Positions 7,655 to 18,196 of a DNA stretch of 64,000 bases are shown here, piece after piece (position 1 is the stretch's first letter; each line of letters starts with the position of its first letter). Under the pieces are notes generated by a model. That model made no database searches. It saw only the letters and a program-made list of their open reading frames with translations, and was not told the DNA's origin. The stretch comes from Methanosarcina acetivorans C2A (GTDB lineage: Archaea > Halobacteriota > Methanosarcinia > Methanosarcinales > Methanosarcinaceae), in NCBI RefSeq assembly GCF_000007345.1, contig NC_003552.1, positions 3,472,001 through 3,536,000 on the forward strand, written 5' to 3'. Position numbers and translations under genes: made by a program.

Positions 7655-10600
7655 ATGAACATTAATTCAAAACACTCCATATATATACTCCCTGTATTGT
7701 TAATCCTGCTTTTTACCGGCACTGTCTCGGCTTTACCCACAATAGCTCACGACACAGTGCAGGGTGAAATGTACGTATCATCCACGGCAAACTGGGATTC
7801 CAAATACTCTACAAACAACTTTGATGTGCCGAACGGGACAGTTATTTTTGCGCGGTACTATGCTGGGGTATGGTCGGGTACAATCTCCACCACATTCAAT
7901 GGCTATGCCCCTACTTCTACATCCTCGTACGCTTCTGATATGGGGGTAACATGGGTTTCTTATGATGTCACAGAGTACGTTATACCTGGTTGTGAAAACA
8001 CTGCAATTGTCGCTTCTTCATCGGGAGATGGCAGGCAGTATGGTAGCACTCTTGTAGTCGTACTGGAAAATGAAAGCAAACCACAGATAGAATACTGGAT
8101 TGCAGAAGGTCTTGACTGGATGCATTACGGAGATTACGTAGGATCTGAAGTCGACAATTCTACCACATATTTCAACGGGACCGTGGACCTTGCTGACGTG
8201 CAGAGTGCAAGCCTTTATTCAACCCACCTTACGGGGTATAACTATGAAGATTTCAACGGAAATTCCCTTTCTGATGCAGCCGAGTCGGTAGGCGGATCCT
8301 ACTTCAACTATATCCACTGGGACAATGTAAAAGATTCTCTTGTTTCAGAGAACCAGGTCGTTAATGTAGGGCGGGGAGACGATGCCTACTGTTCTGTGGT
8401 ACTGCACTGCCTTTCAATTATATACGAATACGAAAAAACTGACCTTGTGCCTGTGAACCTGACACCAAATGTCGTGGTCCCCAACACCGAAAACACCCTA
8501 ACCGCCACCATCGAAAATCAGGGCGATAAAAACTCAACAGCCTTCAATACATCCCTCCTTGTGGACGGCACAGTCGTGGACACACAAACCGTTACCAACC
8601 TGGCAAGTAAGAGCAGCACAAACGTCGACTTCCACTGGACACCCGACGGCACTACTACAAACAGCTACACATTAACTGTAAACGTAGACCCTGAAAATGT
8701 GGTGAATGAAGGGAATGAGAGCAACAATACCCTAACCATGCTGGTAGGAACGACTACAGCCCTCACACCTGTGGCCGACTTCACCGCCACGCCAACTGCA
8801 GGCGACGCACCACTTACGGTTAACTTTACCGACCAGTCCACAAACTCCCCTACATCATGGGCCTGGGACTTTAACAACGACGAAATCACCGACAGCACGC
8901 TCCAGAACCCCATCTATACTTACAGCACTTCTGGAACCTACACTGTGAAACTTACCGTCACAAACGCTGGCGGTTCAAACTCCAGCACAAAAGCAGATTA
9001 CATCACTGTCAACACACCGATTATGCCAGTGGCCAATTTCACTGCAACACCAACCAGGGGAGATGCCCCGCTCACCGTGCAGTTCACTGACACGTCTACC
9101 AGCACACCCAGTTCATGGCTCTGGGACTTTGGGGACGGCACCAGCAGCACAGAGCAAAACCCCATACATAACTACACCGCCGGCAGGAAATATACAGTCA
9201 AACTCACAGCTACCAACGCAGCTGGGAGCAGTATCGAGGAAAAGGCAGACTATATCACTGTCATAGCAACACCTGTTGCAGACTTCAAAGCAACGCCAAC
9301 AACCGGCGACGCCCCACTCACAGTCAACTTCACTGACCTGTCATCCAACTCGCCGGATTCATGGCTCTGGGACTTTGGGGATGGGAAAAACAGCACAAAC
9401 CAAAACCCTTCCCACATTTACAGCATCCCCGGAAACTATACTGTAAAATTAACTGTGAACGGACTCGGTGGCAGTGACGAGGAAGTAAAAACCAGCTACA
9501 TCGTATCAGTTGACAATATAGCACCATCTGTAACCGCCAGCCCCAATGGGGGTTTGTACGATCATGAGCTGGATGTAACTTTATCTGTAACAGACAACGT
9601 TGACACAAACCCAGTAATATACTACACCACAGATGGCAGTACTCCTACCACGAACAGTACTCTCTACACAGCACCAATCCATATCGATAACAGGACAATC
9701 CTGAAATTCATAACCATCGATAATGCCGGTAACCAGGCTGTTCAGACCATGATCTACAATATAGATAACGTGCCCTTAACGTCTTATTTATTCTTTAAAG
9801 AGCATACAATCTCCGGTAGTGTTGATGGGCCGTTAACTGACTATCAGATTAAAATGAACATTCACCGGGATACAGGCACTGACAACAGTTCTGACGTTTA
9901 CCTGAATGATTACTCCCTGAACTGGCCAAACGACATCAGATTCACCGATGCTAACAATAGCATCCTCAGCTACTGGACCGAAGAATCTGATGACAACACA
10001 TCCACAGTCTGGGTGAAAGTAAACAGCATACCCACCTCAGGAACCACAATCAAACTCTACTACGGCAACGCAAACAGTGCGGATATGAATGATGGCACTA
10101 ACACCTTTGTGGCTTTCGAGGATTTCTCCGATGACACCCGCAGAACAAGTGTCTGGACCGAAAATCAAGATCAGGGTGTTAGTGGTTATACCAATGTTCA
10201 CGTATTTGAGAACGGGGGCTATCATATCAGGCAGGACAGCCGGAGCGACAGAGGCGCAGAGATAGTCATGACCAACGAGTTGAGCGTCCCTGTCTGGTGC
10301 AACGTATTTCTGGAAGTTATTTCAGAATCAGGAGGTCGCAACCCGCCATGGACATTCACCGGAATTGGATATGCAGCCTCCGACTGGAACTTTGGATACT
10401 GGGGTGGCGTGCTTGGTTATGATACTTCCCCCGGGCACACCTACAAGATAACCTGGACCAACGCCCAGAACACCAGCAACATACTGCTATACGAAAATAG
10501 TGAGCTATTATACTCAAGAGACCGCTCATTATCAACTACGAATAAACCAGATATCGGAGTCCGCACTGCCAGTCAAGAAATGGGAGAATGGTACTACAGG

Positions 10601-13225
10601 AACTTCTATGCCCGTACATACACGGCAAATGAACCGGTACAGGGTGAATGGCAAAGCGAAACGCCGCTTCAATCCGTTATTGCTCGTTTTTCTGCAACAC
10701 CTCTCATCGGGATAGCTCCTCTTACCGTGCAATTTACTGACCAGTCGGTGGGCAATATAACCGGATGGGCCTGGGACTTTGACAATGACGGGACAACTGA
10801 CAGCACCGAACAAAGCCCCGCCTACACCTATACCAATAACGGAATCTACACCGTAAAACTCACTGTAACCGGACTGGAAGGAGGTAATAATACTAAGGTT
10901 AAAACTAACTACATCACCTCCGATAATCTGGCTCCTGTGGTAACGGCCAATCCCTTTGGAAATGTTTGCCAAGTTGACCAGTCTGTAACCTTAAATGTGT
11001 CCGATAACATAGACCCCTTACCAGTGATCTATTACACGACCGATGGAACAGATCCAAATACCACAAGCCCTGCGTACACAGGCCCAATAAGCATAACCAA
11101 CTCTACCACACTGAAGTTCATGGCTGTGGACGCTGCAGGAAACCAGGCTCCGATTCAAACTGAAAACTACACCATCGACAAAGTTGCACCTGTTGTTACG
11201 GCCAGTCCTGAGGGAGGTTTGTATGGCCATGAGCTGGATGTAGTTTTATCTGCAACAGACGAGGTCGATACGGATCCAACAATATACTACACTACAGATG
11301 GCAGTGTTCCTACCACGAACAGCACTCTCTACACGGCGCCAGTTCACATCACTGATAAAACTCTTCTGAAGTCCATGGGAGTAGACGAGGCTGGTAACCA
11401 GGCTGTTCAGATCAGAGTTTACTACGTGGATACCTTACCCTTAACGTCTTATTTATTCTTTAAAGAGCATACAATCTCCGGTAGTGTTGATGGACCGTTA
11501 ACTGACTATCAGATTAAAATGAACATTCATCGAGGAATAGGCACAGACAACGGTTCTGACGTTTACCTGAACGATTATTCCCTTAACTGGCCCAACGACA
11601 TCAGATTCACCGACGCCAACAACAGCATTCTCAGCTACTGGATCGAAAAATCAGACGACAACACCTCCGTAGTCTGGGTAAAAGTAAACAGCATACCCAC
11701 TTCAGGAACCACAATCAAACTCTACTACGGCAATGCAAACAGTACGGATATGAGTGATGGTACTAACACCTTTATGGCTTTTGAGGACTTCACCGATGAC
11801 ACCCGCAGAACCAGTGTCTGGACCGAAAATCAGTATGATAGTGATAGTGGCTATACCAATGTGCACGTGTTTGAGAATGGAGGCTACCATATCAAGCAGG
11901 ACAGCCAGAGCGACAGAGGCGCGGGGATAGTCATGACAGAGGAGTTAAGCGTCCCTGTCTGGTGCAGCGTGACACTTGAGGATGTTTCGGAATCAGGAGG
12001 ACGCACCCCACCATGGATATTAACCGGAGTAGGATACGCCACTTCCAACTGGCACCTTGGGTACTGGGGCGGAGTACAGGGGGGTTATGATACCTCACCC
12101 GGGCATACCTACAGGCTAAGCTGGACCAACGGCCAGACCACAAACAACAAACTGCTGTACGAAAATAACATGCTATTGTTCTCAGGAAACAGTTCATTCT
12201 CAACTACGAATAAACCGGACATGGGAGTCCGCACTGCCAGTCGAGAAACGGGTGAATGGTACTTCAGAGACTTTTATGCCCGTACATACACGGCAAATGA
12301 ACCGGTACAGGGTGAATGGGGCAATGATACGCATAATTCAGCAACACCTGTCGCGAACTTCAGTGCGACACCAACGTCCGGCGATTCCCCGTTGACAGTT
12401 CAGTTCACTGACCAGTCTACCGGATCGCCGACTTCCTGGGTCTGGGACTTCGGAGACGGAGCAAACTCAACAGAGCAGAACCCCTCGCATACTTATTCTG
12501 CAGCAGGTAACTACACCGTAAATCTGACTGTAGAAAATGCTGCCGGGACTGACTTTGAGTTAAAATCGGATTACATAGAAGTTTCTGAAGCTTCCGGATC
12601 AACTGTTACTCTCTATTTCGACCCTGAAAGTTTCTCAGTTGCAGAAAACGAATCTACTGAAATAAATATCGTTGCCAGCAATTTCCCTGCAGGTCTTTCA
12701 GGCTACAACCTGACCGTTGCTATTGACGATCCGGCTGTTGCCGAAATAGTCGATATAGAGTACCCCTCCTGGGCTCTGATTACTCAGAACTCTACCCTAC
12801 CCGGGACTTCTATCTACATGAAGACTGTTGACCTGGAAGATGCCGTTAAGGCAGATGCAGCAGATGTTGTGCTTGCTACTCTCACGGTTTCTGGAAAGGA
12901 AAAAGGGTCTGCGAACCTTTCGATAGGGGTTAAACGTCTGGAGGAAGATTCCGGAGACTCTATCGAACCAGCTCTCCTAACAGGGACAATTGAAGTGACC
13001 CTTCTGTCCCCACTGCCGGATCAGGAATATACCCCTAGAGACCTTGACGGAGACGGACTCTATGAAGACCTCACTGGAAACGGGGAGTTCAGTTTCGTAG
13101 ATATAGTGGCGTACTTCCACAACATGGACTGGATAGAGGAAAACATGCCGGTGGAGTATTTTGACTTCAACGGGAATGGGAGGATAGACTTTGATGATGT
13201 TGTGGATATGTTTGGAATGATCTGA
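7655..13225 (+). CDS. Giant exported modular surface protein (PKD, CHB_HEX, DUF2341, cohesin-like, dockerin-like)
   Basis: The 1,856-residue protein begins with a signal peptide (IYILPVLLILLFTGTVSA). In order it shows a DUF3344-like domain (30-265), a CARDB domain (265-370), three PKD domains (375-625, each with a WDFGDG-like motif), a chitobiase C-terminal domain (627-707), a DUF2341 lectin-like domain (708-1000), a fourth PKD, two more chitobiase domains, a second DUF2341 (1262-1560), a fifth PKD (1566-1648), a cohesin-like beta domain (1650-1780) and a C-terminal dockerin-like pair of Ca-binding loops (DLDGDGLYEDLTGNG and DFNGNGRIDFDD). It probably lies on the cell surface in sugar binding or cell-cell contact. 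No membrane anchor is seen. A segment of about 1.1 kb is duplicated internally. The start is uncertain: GGTG abuts ATG 7655, and GTG 7652 is possible. Confidence 0.88.
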   Translation: MNINSKHSIYILPVLLILLFTGTVSALPTIAHDTVQGEMYVSSTANWDSKYSTNNFDVPNGTVIFARYYAGVWSGTISTTFNGYAPTSTSSYASDMGVTWVSYDVTEYVIPGCENTAIVASSSGDGRQYGSTLVVVLENESKPQIEYWIAEGLDWMHYGDYVGSEVDNSTTYFNGTVDLADVQSASLYSTHLTGYNYEDFNGNSLSDAAESVGGSYFNYIHWDNVKDSLVSENQVVNVGRGDDAYCSVVLHCLSIIYEYEKTDLVPVNLTPNVVVPNTENTLTATIENQGDKNSTAFNTSLLVDGTVVDTQTVTNLASKSSTNVDFHWTPDGTTTNSYTLTVNVDPENVVNEGNESNNTLTMLVGTTTALTPVADFTATPTAGDAPLTVNFTDQSTNSPTSWAWDFNNDEITDSTLQNPIYTYSTSGTYTVKLTVTNAGGSNSSTKADYITVNTPIMPVANFTATPTRGDAPLTVQFTDTSTSTPSSWLWDFGDGTSSTEQNPIHNYTAGRKYTVKLTATNAAGSSIEEKADYITVIATPVADFKATPTTGDAPLTVNFTDLSSNSPDSWLWDFGDGKNSTNQNPSHIYSIPGNYTVKLTVNGLGGSDEEVKTSYIVSVDNIAPSVTASPNGGLYDHELDVTLSVTDNVDTNPVIYYTTDGSTPTTNSTLYTAPIHIDNRTILKFITIDNAGNQAVQTMIYNIDNVPLTSYLFFKEHTISGSVDGPLTDYQIKMNIHRDTGTDNSSDVYLNDYSLNWPNDIRFTDANNSILSYWTEESDDNTSTVWVKVNSIPTSGTTIKLYYGNANSADMNDGTNTFVAFEDFSDDTRRTSVWTENQDQGVSGYTNVHVFENGGYHIRQDSRSDRGAEIVMTNELSVPVWCNVFLEVISESGGRNPPWTFTGIGYAASDWNFGYWGGVLGYDTSPGHTYKITWTNAQNTSNILLYENSELLYSRDRSLSTTNKPDIGVRTASQEMGEWYYRNFYARTYTANEPVQGEWQSETPLQSVIARFSATPLIGIAPLTVQFTDQSVGNITGWAWDFDNDGTTDSTEQSPAYTYTNNGIYTVKLTVTGLEGGNNTKVKTNYITSDNLAPVVTANPFGNVCQVDQSVTLNVSDNIDPLPVIYYTTDGTDPNTTSPAYTGPISITNSTTLKFMAVDAAGNQAPIQTENYTIDKVAPVVTASPEGGLYGHELDVVLSATDEVDTDPTIYYTTDGSVPTTNSTLYTAPVHITDKTLLKSMGVDEAGNQAVQIRVYYVDTLPLTSYLFFKEHTISGSVDGPLTDYQIKMNIHRGIGTDNGSDVYLNDYSLNWPNDIRFTDANNSILSYWIEKSDDNTSVVWVKVNSIPTSGTTIKLYYGNANSTDMSDGTNTFMAFEDFTDDTRRTSVWTENQYDSDSGYTNVHVFENGGYHIKQDSQSDRGAGIVMTEELSVPVWCSVTLEDVSESGGRTPPWILTGVGYATSNWHLGYWGGVQGGYDTSPGHTYRLSWTNGQTTNNKLLYENNMLLFSGNSSFSTTNKPDMGVRTASRETGEWYFRDFYARTYTANEPVQGEWGNDTHNSATPVANFSATPTSGDSPLTVQFTDQSTGSPTSWVWDFGDGANSTEQNPSHTYSAAGNYTVNLTVENAAGTDFELKSDYIEVSEASGSTVTLYFDPESFSVAENESTEINIVASNFPAGLSGYNLTVAIDDPAVAEIVDIEYPSWALITQNSTLPGTSIYMKTVDLEDAVKADAADVVLATLTVSGKEKGSANLSIGVKRLEEDSGDSIEPALLTGTIEVTLLSPLPDQEYTPRDLDGDGLYEDLTGNGEFSFVDIVAYFHNMDWIEENMPVEYFDFNGNGRIDFDDVVDMFGMI
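9525..10650 (+). repeat. Internal duplication in the surface gene, unit 1
   Basis: A chitobiase-type plus DUF2341 module matches 11190-12315 at an offset of 1,665 bp. Long stretches are identical, for example from CCCTTAACGTCTTATTTATT at 9773 and at 11438. Confidence 0.88.
11190..12315 (+). repeat. Internal duplication in the surface gene, unit 2
   Basis: Second copy of the module at 9525-10650. Both end with the same segment, ACGGCAAATGAACCGGTACA followed by GGGTGAATGG. Confidence 0.88.
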
Positions 13226-13994
13226 CGAGGAGAAAAATGAAAAAACAAAGGGGAGAATAGAGAAAGATTTTCTCAAATTTCCCACATTTTTTTCTTTCAT
13301 TTATTCATAAAATATTTTTAATAGTTTTAATAGTTTTTTCTTTGCAAATTGCCTGCAGTTGCTGGATTGTGTATCTAAATTTCAAATATTTTTGAATCTG
13401 CGAAATCATTTCAGGATACAATACACTATTATCTCAAAACAAATTCTTCTTCTTAATACTTCCTCTTCTTCATCGTCTTTTCCCGAGAGGAAAATCTTCC
13501 TTGCTTGCCGGCAGGATCTTGAAGGCTAGACCCGGATGAAGATCTTCCCAGGCTCCGGGGTACTATAGGTCCTGGAACATTATTTCCCGGAAAATAGGTT
13601 TGAAATTTGAATTTTCAGTATCAAAAGCCTCTTTTTCAATTCAAACATATGTTTGAAATATGTTTGATCCTTGTACCTTTTTATTTTTAGGTTGTGAGGG
13701 TATATGAAATAAGCATAAGGGAAGAGTCAATAAGAATTTACAGAAATTTGGGTACATTACCAATAGAAAAAGATTCAATTTAAATAAAGAAGGAATAAAA
13801 AGGAGTGAAATATAAAATTGAAGATAAATACTTCTTTAAAGTAAAAATAATCAATTAATTAACTTTTAATTTTTATTAAAAACAAAAAGAATATATAAAA
13901 TACAATATATAATATACATAGGTCCTTAATATAACTTTTCTTTTTTAGGATCCAGTTAATTGTACATTTTTGAGTTCGAGTGGGGAAATAACAA
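13226..13994. other. Spacer with copy 3 of the 20-mer repeat
   Basis: Copy 3 of CCTGGAACATTATTTCCCGG is at 13571-13590, preceded by a GC-richer stretch (13490-13570) resembling blocks A and B. A short imperfect palindrome of CAAACATATGTTTG lies at 13642-13655. No gene is seen; the end of the region is a very AT-rich leader for the next gene. Confidence 0.6.
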
Positions 13995-15887
13995 ATGTCA
14001 GTAACTAAAGCAACCATACCTTTAGTAATTACCATATTTCTTATGATCGCGATTTGCAATCTTGCATTCGCAAGAGAACTTGATGTTATAAATAATTCAG
14101 ATGCAAATCTAGTGCAAAATCAATCTGTAGATGGCCAATTCCTTACTGTTACAAATAATTCGGATACAAATGCTACGCAAATAAGTGCTGTCGATGACAA
14201 CTCAAATAACGTTGATCCTGCTATCTACGGTGATAGGATAGTATGGGGGAACTACCGCATTGTAGATTCAAGTGAAGATCTCTACTTATATGATACCAAT
14301 AATTTCACGAACGATAGAATTACTGCCAGTGGATCAGCATCAAGTCCTAAAATATACGGGGATAAAATCGTGTGGGAGGACAGTCGCAGCAAGGACTCTG
14401 ATATTTACATATATAATCTTTCTACCCAGTCAGAAACTCAGATTACTACCAATAAGTCAGATCAGAAGAGTCCTGATATCTATGGAAACCGAGTAGTGTG
14501 GGAAGACGATCGCAATGGAGGAGACTTGATCAACTCAGATATCTATATGTATGATCTTTCCACAAATAAGGAATCTCGAATAACCACAATCATATCTGCA
14601 AAAGACCCTGTTATCTATGGAGACAGAATAGCGTGGCAGGATACACGCAATGGTGAATGGAAGTCTGATATCTATTTGTATGATCTCTCTACTAAGAACG
14701 AAACCCAAATTACAACCAGTGGATCAGCATACTCCCCTGCAATCTACGAAGACAGGTTAGTGTGGAGAGATAATAGCGAAAATCACTCTGGTATCTATAT
14801 GCATAACTTATCCACATCCACGGAAACTCAAATTATAGCCAATGAATCAGCATATTCTCCTGTAATTTATGGGGATAATATAGTGTGGAAAGATAATAGC
14901 GAAAATCACTCTGGTATCTATATGCACAATTTATCCACAGCGACGGAGACCCAAATTACAGCCAGCGAATCACTGATATACTCTCCTGCAATTTATGGAG
15001 ATAATATAGTGTGGGTGGATGATCGCAATAACAGGTCCGAAATCTACATGTACAATATATCAACTTCAAAAGAAATTTTAATAAATACTAGTAAACTCTC
15101 ACAGACTGTTCTTGGAAAGAATGAGACTGGTGACATATATGTATACACAAGTCTAACTTGGAATCCTGACCCAGTTCCTATAACAAATGCAACTTTTACT
15201 ATAATTGGATCAAATGAAAAATATATAGGAAATGGGTCGTACTGGGCTAAATTAAATGCACCTGAAAGCACATATACGATAAGTTACGAGCCAGTAAGTG
15301 GATATGATACACCTACTTCTGAAACCAAAATCCTAAAAGAAGGAGATTCAATAAAATTCTCTGGAGAGTATTTGCTAAAAAGAAGGGTAGGCGGAAGACT
15401 TGATTTTGGAGATGGGTATATTCTAATAATAAAGCAAATCGATCCTGAAAAGAAAGAAATATCATTGGAATTACAGTTAGATGAGCGCAAAGTTGATGAA
15501 GCGAAAGTCAGAGAACACGAGACTGTTGGATTAAATAAAATAAGCTATTCAGTAAATGAAAGTGATAAATATCATCCTTCAGAAATGTTTGTCGAGAATA
15601 TATCTAGAGATGAAGGCGGGAATTATACAGATTTTTCTTTTCCATCTCCACAATATGCGCTTGGACCGATAAAACCATCTACAGATTTGAGAATTAGTTC
15701 AATTCCTGAAGGAGCAAAAGCATCTATAGATGGAAAATATATAGGGAAAACCCCAAAGTCTATTTCAATCGGTGAGTTGAAAACGTATTCGGTTCAATTG
15801 GAACTTGAAGGATACAAAAACTGGAACGGTCAGTGTAAATTTGATAAGCTCGAAAAACAAGAAATACAACCGACCCTGAGTAGATAA
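13995..15887 (+). CDS. Exported TolB-like beta-propeller with C-terminal PEGA domain
   Basis: The 630-residue protein begins with a signal peptide (VTKATIPLVITIFLMIAICNLAFA). About seven repeats follow (residues 70-370), each of the form PAIYGDRIVW...DIYLYDLST..ETQITT, the hallmark of methanosarcinal surface-layer beta-propellers of TolB type. A linker domain (380-460) and an unassigned beta-rich region (460-555) precede a PEGA domain at the end (RISSIPEGAKASIDGKYIGKTP). It is probably secreted or surface-bound and may bind ligands or partner proteins through the propeller face. No anchor is visible. A weak GGGG lies 14 bases before ATG 13995. The gene appears to stand alone. Confidence 0.85.
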   Translation: MSVTKATIPLVITIFLMIAICNLAFARELDVINNSDANLVQNQSVDGQFLTVTNNSDTNATQISAVDDNSNNVDPAIYGDRIVWGNYRIVDSSEDLYLYDTNNFTNDRITASGSASSPKIYGDKIVWEDSRSKDSDIYIYNLSTQSETQITTNKSDQKSPDIYGNRVVWEDDRNGGDLINSDIYMYDLSTNKESRITTIISAKDPVIYGDRIAWQDTRNGEWKSDIYLYDLSTKNETQITTSGSAYSPAIYEDRLVWRDNSENHSGIYMHNLSTSTETQIIANESAYSPVIYGDNIVWKDNSENHSGIYMHNLSTATETQITASESLIYSPAIYGDNIVWVDDRNNRSEIYMYNISTSKEILINTSKLSQTVLGKNETGDIYVYTSLTWNPDPVPITNATFTIIGSNEKYIGNGSYWAKLNAPESTYTISYEPVSGYDTPTSETKILKEGDSIKFSGEYLLKRRVGGRLDFGDGYILIIKQIDPEKKEISLELQLDERKVDEAKVREHETVGLNKISYSVNESDKYHPSEMFVENISRDEGGNYTDFSFPSPQYALGPIKPSTDLRISSIPEGAKASIDGKYIGKTPKSISIGELKTYSVQLELEGYKNWNGQCKFDKLEKQEIQPTLSR

Positions 15888-16053
15888 AAGTAGTTTTGGC
15901 AAAGTCAGTATAAGTATTCTAAAAGTTGACGTTGACTTTAGAAAAACAAGGTAAAGGGGTAGATTTCAAAGGATTCTAACTTATTATGACTTACTCGTAG
16001 CTATTTGATTCTGCAAAAGAATAAACGAGTACAAAGGTATAATTTGTGAGAAT

Positions 16054-17151
16054 ATGAAGCTTCAAGAGATTTACAAAAAAATATCGACAAATTATCTATT
16101 TGCTTCTCTTGTACTATCTGGAATCGTTTTATTGATCTATTTATTTTTTACATCTAAAGTAGAAATCTTTAATTTTTATTATCAGAATCAGGTTGATTAT
16201 GATAAAATACGTGGTTCAGTATTACCAAGTATTATATTAGGATACGAATTTGCTCTAGTTAATTATTTTTTTTCCAATGTATATCAAATTTTTGAAAAAC
16301 TTACTCCTTTATTTCAAGACAAGCAATACCAAACATTTTCATGCTTTTTAAATAAAAAATTGCGCAAATCTTGGTTATATTACTTGACAATATTTATCGT
16401 TCTCGCTTCTTTTGGAATACCAGAATTACATGGATTATCGGAGTATTTTTTGTTTAGTGGAACAAAATCTGGTTACTATTATTTATTTGAACCTACATTT
16501 TGGTCAATATTGCTTGATATATTTAATTGCATCGTTCTGTACTCGATGCTTTTCTTAATAGCAGTAATTATCTGGATAATGATCGAATTAGTTTTTATTG
16601 TAAATGAACTGAAGGAAAGATATTTGATAAGTATCAATGTGTTTGACATTGATGAAGTAGGAGGACTTAAATCTCTTAAATATTTTATTCTATTGATCGT
16701 AAGCAGTTATTTCATAATTCTAACACTGGCTATAATCGCAGATATATCACCAAATGCGGCCATATTTATCTACACATCACCTAGTTCAATAATTACATTT
16801 GATATTATCATGTTGAGTTTGATGCTTCTTGCAGGTGTAATTCTTTTTATAATCACATATCAAACAATCAAAAACTTAATTGGCAAAGGCGTAAAATTGG
16901 AACTCAAAAAAATAAACGAGAAGTATAAAGAAACTTATGATCAAATATTTGAAATTGGTTCTACCAAAAAGGATAACGATAACGAAAAAGAGCTGAATGA
17001 ATCAAAGATAATTCTGGATATTCTTGAAAGGGAAGAAAATAAAATCAAAGATATATACCATAATTTATTTGGTTTCAAAGAGGTAGCTACTTTTATCACA
17101 ACATTTTTACTACCAATAGTAACAACATTACTACCACTAATTATAAAATGA
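16054..17151 (+). CDS. Multi-pass membrane protein of unknown function
   Basis: The 365-residue protein has about six strongly hydrophobic segments (residues about 18-34, 60-75, 108-124, 150-180, 215-235 and 245-268), then a charged coiled-coil region (285-340) and a last hydrophobic end (ATFITTFLLPIVTTLLPLIIK). No family is recognised. The AT-rich codon use matches its neighbours. It stands alone between the propeller gene and the intron nest. No functional hint comes from the context. Confidence 0.65.
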   Translation: MKLQEIYKKISTNYLFASLVLSGIVLLIYLFFTSKVEIFNFYYQNQVDYDKIRGSVLPSIILGYEFALVNYFFSNVYQIFEKLTPLFQDKQYQTFSCFLNKKLRKSWLYYLTIFIVLASFGIPELHGLSEYFLFSGTKSGYYYLFEPTFWSILLDIFNCIVLYSMLFLIAVIIWIMIELVFIVNELKERYLISINVFDIDEVGGLKSLKYFILLIVSSYFIILTLAIIADISPNAAIFIYTSPSSIITFDIIMLSLMLLAGVILFIITYQTIKNLIGKGVKLELKKINEKYKETYDQIFEIGSTKKDNDNEKELNESKIILDILEREENKIKDIYHNLFGFKEVATFITTFLLPIVTTLLPLIIK

Positions 17152-17465
17152 GCTCATCCCAAAACTCAAATTTGTTTCTTTGGATCTCATATTTAGGTGA
17201 CAAATCGAGCTTTTAATTATGCAAGCAATCCTGAATCCCACATTCCGCAGTATTTTTTCAAAAATCAATGTTTTTCTTGATAGCGTTTTTGAAAAAAATC
17301 AAATTAATTTGGACTTTTAATGGAGCTTGGTGAATATTGAATGATATCGTTTTTTGGTCTCTATGATACACCATATAGCTGCTTTACCTCCTGCATAAAA
17401 GTCCAATAAATCCACTTTTTATTGAAAATCGATAGCAGGAAAAAATCTGAATATGCGAAAATTTA
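17152..17465. repeat. Spacer holding a dispersed non-coding repeat
   Basis: The stretch 17355-17465 resembles 41762-41850 (AAAGTCCAATAAATCCAC against GAAGTCCAAGAAATTCAC, then TTATTGAAAATC in both). Its end GAAAATCGATAGCA...CGAAAATTTA resembles 41957-42000. The outer group II intron ends exactly in this repeat. Confidence 0.55.
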
Positions 17466-18196
17466 GTTGAATAAGAAAGAGCGATTACTCGCTCTCCCTC
17501 TTCTAAGAACCGTACATGAAAGTTTCCCTTCATACAGCTCAAGCATTCTATAACCCTTTCTGTATCAGGCAGCAATCTTTTTTTTTCAAATGGAGTGATC
17601 CTTCCGACAACAAAGTTTATTTTGACGTTCGTGGAAGTAATCCGTATTAAGAAATGGATTCATTTTCAGTCTTAAAGGAATATGTCTGTATATCTTGGTT
17701 TTAGATAGGAGCAATAACCCATTAACCTCTGTTCTGAAATCCCACCTTCTGGAAGTGCTTCTTTTCCAGTATTTGTTGACAATCCAATCTTTGGGTTTGT
17801 CTGGATGTCTTCTTTTAGCCCATTTCCATAACAATTCCCAGATTCTATGGTCAAGTGTCTGGAAGATATCCGAGGAGACCACTGAATTGTGATAGTTGGT
17901 CCAGCCTCTTATTATGGGATTTAATTTGGCAATTAATACTTCCTGAGACCACGCAGCTCCTGCTGTTATGGTTTGACTGATAGTTTCTGTGAATCTTTTT
18001 ATGGACTTTTTGGATGGTTTAATCAAAAGCTTACCTTTATACTTGCGGAAGTTCCAGCCGAGGAAATCAAAGCCGTCATTAATGTTTGTGATCAGAGTTT
18101 TATCATCGGAGAGTTCAAGACCTCGTTCTTTGAGAAAAGCAGTAATCATGTCCTTAATGTCTCTAGCAGTTTCTTCTGAATTAGCAGTAACTATGA
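17466..18196 (-). mobile_element. 3' segment of outer group II intron (intron B)
   Basis: This carries the last third of intron B's reverse-transcriptase gene and the intron's RNA 3' end. Domain V is at 17507-17540 (GAGCTGTATGAAGG...CATGTACGGTTC, a 34-nt hairpin), followed by a domain VI hairpin and a terminal TTATTCAAC at 17466. The host sequence beyond is the repeat described at 17152-17465. Confidence 0.8.
17586..18196 (-). pseudogene. ltrA: Group II intron reverse transcriptase, C-terminal third (intron B)
   Basis: The frame begins directly at the 3' border of the inserted intron C with IVTANSEETARDIKDMITAF, the sequence that normally follows YADD in this family. It continues through the RT7 and maturase domain X motifs (FDFLGWNFRKYKGKLL, LNPIIRGWTNYHN) to a region ending in CRKDHSI. 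Spliced to the piece at 20072-20189, it restores YADD-FIVTANSEET. Everything before RT4 is missing from the window, so the gene is dead here unless the other part exists elsewhere. A start placed at 18221 lies inside intron C and is an artefact. Confidence 0.85.
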
